A stretch of 64,000 nucleotides of DNA from Apostichopus japonicus (lineage: Eukaryota > Echinodermata > Holothuroidea > Aspidochirotida > Stichopodidae). The notes under the pieces were generated by a model. The model saw only the letters and a program-made list of their open reading frames with translations, did no database searches and had not been told where the DNA came from. A program made the position numbers and the translations under genes. Where the stretch lies: assembly GCF_037975245.1 (NCBI RefSeq), contig NC_092579.1, positions 18,498,678-18,562,677 on the forward strand, written 5' to 3'. This document shows, piece by piece, positions 59,726-64,000 of this stretch (position 1 is the first letter of the stretch; each line of letters opens with the position of its first letter).

Positions 59726-62700
59726 AGGTAAAGAAAACGTGCCATTAATTACGGTAATGACCATTCAAGTGTAGCTGAGAGGAAGCATTTACAATAATTA
59801 CATAAAGTAATACAACGTATATCATCTCTCGTCAATGTCAATTTAAGTCATCTTCATATTTAATGAGACTTCAGGCGTCAAACTAATGCCATTGTCATTG
59901 TCATTATATGAGTAGTTAATCTCTCTATTGTAGATATCATGTGTCCATTATGTGTTATCAGATACGCGTGATTAACATCACTAAAATACCACTTTTATAA
60001 TAGATACACGCTCAAGTTTGCGTCAACTCTTATATCAGTTTACATGATGGGTATTTTTTTTATACTTTACATCTGTCTTGGTAAATCTTTTTGGCGTTCC
60101 ATGATTTTCTGTATAGCATGGGAGTTTATAATATCACTATATTGTACAGGTAAGTTCGAATATAAGATCTTATTTTGGAAGTGTAATACCGGACAGATCT
60201 CCTGTGATGATTTCTAGAAAGGAGATTACGCGAATCGTCATGTTATAGTCTGCTTTTGTCAGGGAATTAACAGAACTTTGTTAGCATTGCGCATGCACTG
60301 ATTTTTTTTTTATGTTTGCTGATTCTTTGGCTCCCTATAGTGTTGAAGAACTTGTGGCAATATAAATAATGAACGAGCGCAAAGATCGATGAGGATTGAA
60401 TCAACAGCGATAAGGATGAAGTCACACTGGTGGCTGAGAGGAGACTATACCATTTACGTACATTGCAAAGAGATTATATAGCTATAAGGAAAATATAATG
60501 TGAATATCTCAATTAGGGGTGTTGAGCCTAATGTCGCTTAAAGTCAGCAGAGGTCACCAGGGGTCACTAGGGGTCACATGGTGCCTAACGAGGTAAAATT
60601 GCAAATACTTCGTTGGAAAATATTTCATTTTATTTCTTTTTTTTGTCTCTGTCTCTCTTTCATATTCATTTTTGTGTCTGGCAATTTTTACGTTTGCCAT
60701 AAAGTTTTATACCTCGTTTTTTTTTCGACCATCATTTATGTCATATACGGTTTGATTAAACATATTACTATAGTATAACGTGTTCTTACTGTGGGTTACA
60801 TATTCTCGTTATTTCATTTTTTTTTTGTCTGCAACGATCGACAAATTTAAAACGCCAACACAGCTTACAACTTTCTGTCTCTCTCTCTCACACACCTCGT
60901 CAGGACTGATCACAAGCAAGGACTTCAATTAACTTTATCTAAAGTTATGATGGCTATATATGTTGTTATATATATAGATATACTTTAAAAATGTGTAAAT
61001 TGTTTACGACACGTATCATTATATCAAGTCAAAATTTTATTTAAAAAGAAAGTTAAGAAAGTTCTATACATGCGCATTTGCCATCTCTTATGTTTGAAAT
61101 ATCCTATTACAAGAATTTATGTAGACCCCAGGAATTTGCACAGACTCCCCACAATATAAACATATCGTTTCATGTTTATCCTGTCATAAGGTTCTGTTGA
61201 CCGTAATGATGAGATTATATGATTTCCAAACACCCAGCGGCAGCCTCACTCCCCCCCCCCCCCCGCCCCCTCACCATGAGTTAGATCATTGGAAAGGGAA
61301 AACGTTTGAAAAAATCATTTTCGTTTTCGAGTTTAAGAAAACAAAATATTATCTTTCTACTGATTTTTTGTCTCAAATTTGAATGTTTTTAGTTCTTAGT
61401 TTCTTTGTTGGATTCGATGTCAAGTACAAAGTATTCCTTTATCCTTTGTCTTGCTTCTGCGGAACTTAGAAATATATTTCATGTGTAGCAAGCCTGGCTT
61501 GTTTTACACGATTTTAATCATTCAATATCGCCTCTCTCCATGCTGCACACGTTGTTTCTTAAATATTTTCTCTCCGCCACTCTCGCCCGCCTTACGTAAT
61601 CCATGAATTTTGTAAGTACTATTTCTTTCTATTCTCTTCCCACCCCCACCCCACCACCACCCCACCCCAGTAAATGATCATACCAGCAATGCATGATCAC
61701 ACTGATATATCATAGTTCAATACTCTTATCATCTTTTAAGTTTACTCTGGTTGATACCGTTGGCAAATGCTAAAAAATGCAATCATCCATTATAGAGTAG
61801 CAATTAACTACATAACCTTAAAGTTATGCTGTATCGGCTCCAAATATGCTAGATATTCAAATATGGTCACCTTTGGTCATTATCTTAAACTGTTTACATT
61901 ACAACCTTCCAGAAAATTTTCCTCACTGGGACATTCAGTCATATTGCATGGGTTTTTTTAAATGTCTGAGAACAATTTGGAGAGTAAAGACCTCCAGGAA
62001 AGTACTTTTTGAAAACTTCTAGCAATTATAGCGTGCTATAATTTGGGGCCTATACGGACCACCTTCAACGTATTCGCTTCTTTGTTTTCTATCAAGAAGA
62101 ATTATGTTTGTTTGTTTTTTTTTTACTTTATGACGGTTTCTTAGTCTGGCAAACCATGACCAAATAGGAGTCAATCCAAATGTTTGTAAATCCATGCAGT
62201 GCGAATAGAATTGACATATAAAACAAACGAATCAGGTATTAAAACAGTCTACCGATGACGTCAGTAAATTGATGCATGTATCGTATAGACTATCTACACG
62301 TTGTTTGCCGTTTGAAATGGAACATCAAGTAAACATGAAAATTGTGCTCGTGAAGTCATAGGTTTCTCCTATACCATTCACAAAAAAAAGAAGACATTTG
62401 CAAATCTGAAGGTCCCATTAGCGGAGCAGAAGCTAATCATGTCGATCATCTATACTCTTTATATGTCCTGCCTCATTTGTCGAAGATCTCCTTCATATGG
62501 GGACGCGGTCATTTCTTGGCGACTGCGCGATATCTTCTTTTCTCTCTGTCATGTATAACTTAGTTTAATCACAATGAACAACACACATAACAAATACAAT
62601 TTGCATTCCAATATTAGCACCGATCTCACTGAATTAGATCGACAAGCTAAGCAGACATTCCAATTGCATCAGATTCCAAGGACCAATTATTGACAAGTTT

Positions 62701-64000
62701 TATACTGAAAGGCAACTTCAAGCTGCCATCATGACCCACTGCGATGTAATTAAAGGTTTAAGTTGAGCACAAATCAATTTACCTTTCACGCAAAACTGAC
62801 ATGAACATGTAGTGTAGGCCTATATGGAATAACACATTGTTGTGTTGCGACGGGGGTAGTCAGAGGTGTAGAATATGTTTGTCTTTCTTACAACGTAAAT
62901 CTTAACGTTTGCAGAAATCACAGTAAAAGGCATATACGTAACCATGACAATATGCATAAAACAGGACTTAAGTCTGTACAATTAAATAAAGAAGGTTTTG
63001 ATGATATAAGTGAAAAGTTGGAAGTTCTTGGAAAAGATTGAAGGTCAGTTTATATGTAGAGTACTTTAATCCTTTTCTACACTATAATATTTTTTTCTGG
63101 GGGAGGGGGAGGGTTACTATATAGTAAACGTTCAAAATCTGTGTTCAGTGTTGAAGAATAACCAATTTTGTTTTGTGTTTTGTTTCATATTACGCATAAC
63201 ACAGAGAAAAATGTATTTAGAACTAAGAAATACCACCGAGATACGATGATACCATGATATTATTGTCCGGTTTGGCGAAACATTCGTCTGTCAATTTTAC
63301 AAGTATAATTTTGTTTGCGAATCTACGTGCAAACTGGTTAGCTGTATACAATTCCAACGGTTAATCTCTCTCTCTTTCTCTCTCTCTCGTGAGGGGAGGG
63401 GGAGGGGTGATTCTGTAATGTTCGTGTTATGCAAGATGGATGGATGAATGGATGGATTGCACAATAATGTCATATACATGGACAACAAATCAAAATTGTC
63501 TTCGTTTTGTCTTTAAAGTTGAAATGATTATATAGACTTGAAAAATCATTCCAATGTTTTCAATGATCTAGATTTGATTTCATCTTGGTAATTTATGATC
63601 AAGTGACTTCATCACAAACTAAACAATGATTTCAATTATGCTTATAGAGGTCCTCATTGAATCCGTGATAAATAATGAAAAAAGAAAAACGACGCTCTTC
63701 TACGCACACTGACCCAGCAGGAGCATTGGTTCTCAAGTATGAAACAGGGCTGCAGTTGATCAATCCTTCTTCTCTGCAATATGGAATCATCCTTCAATGT
63801 ATTTTCGAGGATTGCGTCATAACTTTAAAGAACCATAATAAGTTAGAGATGATGATTGGTTTTCGAACATTTAGAAAAACATTTCAAAATATTGGTATCT
63901 ACTACGTCACATCTTTAATGACGAAGATAAGAATTAGTTTAAGAAAAAAAGGAACGTCATCGCGTCAGGTTTCGTATATGACGTTAGTTTTTTTCTTTTC
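59725..64000. other. No gene recognised
   Basis: AT-rich sequence without convincing ORFs, tRNA-like folds or element ends. Simple features: tandem gaggtcaccaggggtcac repeats near 60548-60580, a C-run at about 61247-61264, a CCACCCC-rich stretch at about 61640-61670, and a CT microsatellite at about 63365-63388. Confidence 0.4.

Overview
The window looks like nuclear DNA of an animal. It is AT-rich, very repeat-dense and mostly non-coding. It has long (TA)n microsatellites, hAT-like and foldback transposons, tRNA- and U2-snRNA-derived sequences, and genes with GT...AG introns. The content (a lineage-specific cluster of GT10 fucosyltransferases plus a relic of a SAM-type gene) fits a marine invertebrate deuterostome, perhaps an echinoderm. 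That assignment is an inference. No bacterial-style operons, CRISPR arrays or viral genes were seen.

Layout. (1) 1-3.5 kb: no recognised gene; one long (TA)n tract. (2) 3.5-12.3 kb: nested transposons. An outer 8.8-kb inverted-repeat element (3507-12343) has arms made of an 18-bp minisatellite with a 162-bp higher-order repeat, and is flanked by the 6-bp duplication TTAAGA. Inside it lies a second element (6173-11608) with TACACTGTTA ends. This inner element carries three exons of a small gene that join in frame but contain one TGA, and its introns hold a MITE with telomere-like repeats and a SINE-like sequence. (3) 12.5-19.3 kb: more nested DNA transposons. One hAT-type element has a perfect 8-bp duplication (15574-16687) and contains another; a further element sits inside a (TA)n tract (12717-14854). 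(4) 19.3-58.4 kb: a tandem segmental duplication of about five units, each ending in or carrying an alpha-1,3-fucosyltransferase-like gene of family GT10. Four copies are full length (20594-22000, 33209-34549, 48315-49670, 56251-57606). One is 5'-truncated (41704-42810). (5) 58.4-64 kb: no recognised gene; a large compound TA/CA microsatellite.

The full-length fucosyltransferases read as type II Golgi membrane enzymes: short cytosolic tail, one membrane segment near residues 8-27, stem, and GT10 catalytic domain with the FEN...DY.TEK donor-binding motif. The copies in units 2-5 are nearly identical and unit 1 is more diverged. Two short unit-1-like patches, in copies 4 and 5, suggest gene conversion. 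Each unit also carries a palindromic AT-rich satellite, and most carry an antisense tRNA-like sequence. Units 2-4 carry a 196-bp element with a U2-snRNA-like head; unit 1 preserves what looks like its empty insertion site.

The strongest unusual signals are the giant minisatellite-armed inverted-repeat element with its captured gene relic, the U2-headed retroelement with empty-site evidence, and the recently amplified, gene-converting fucosyltransferase array.
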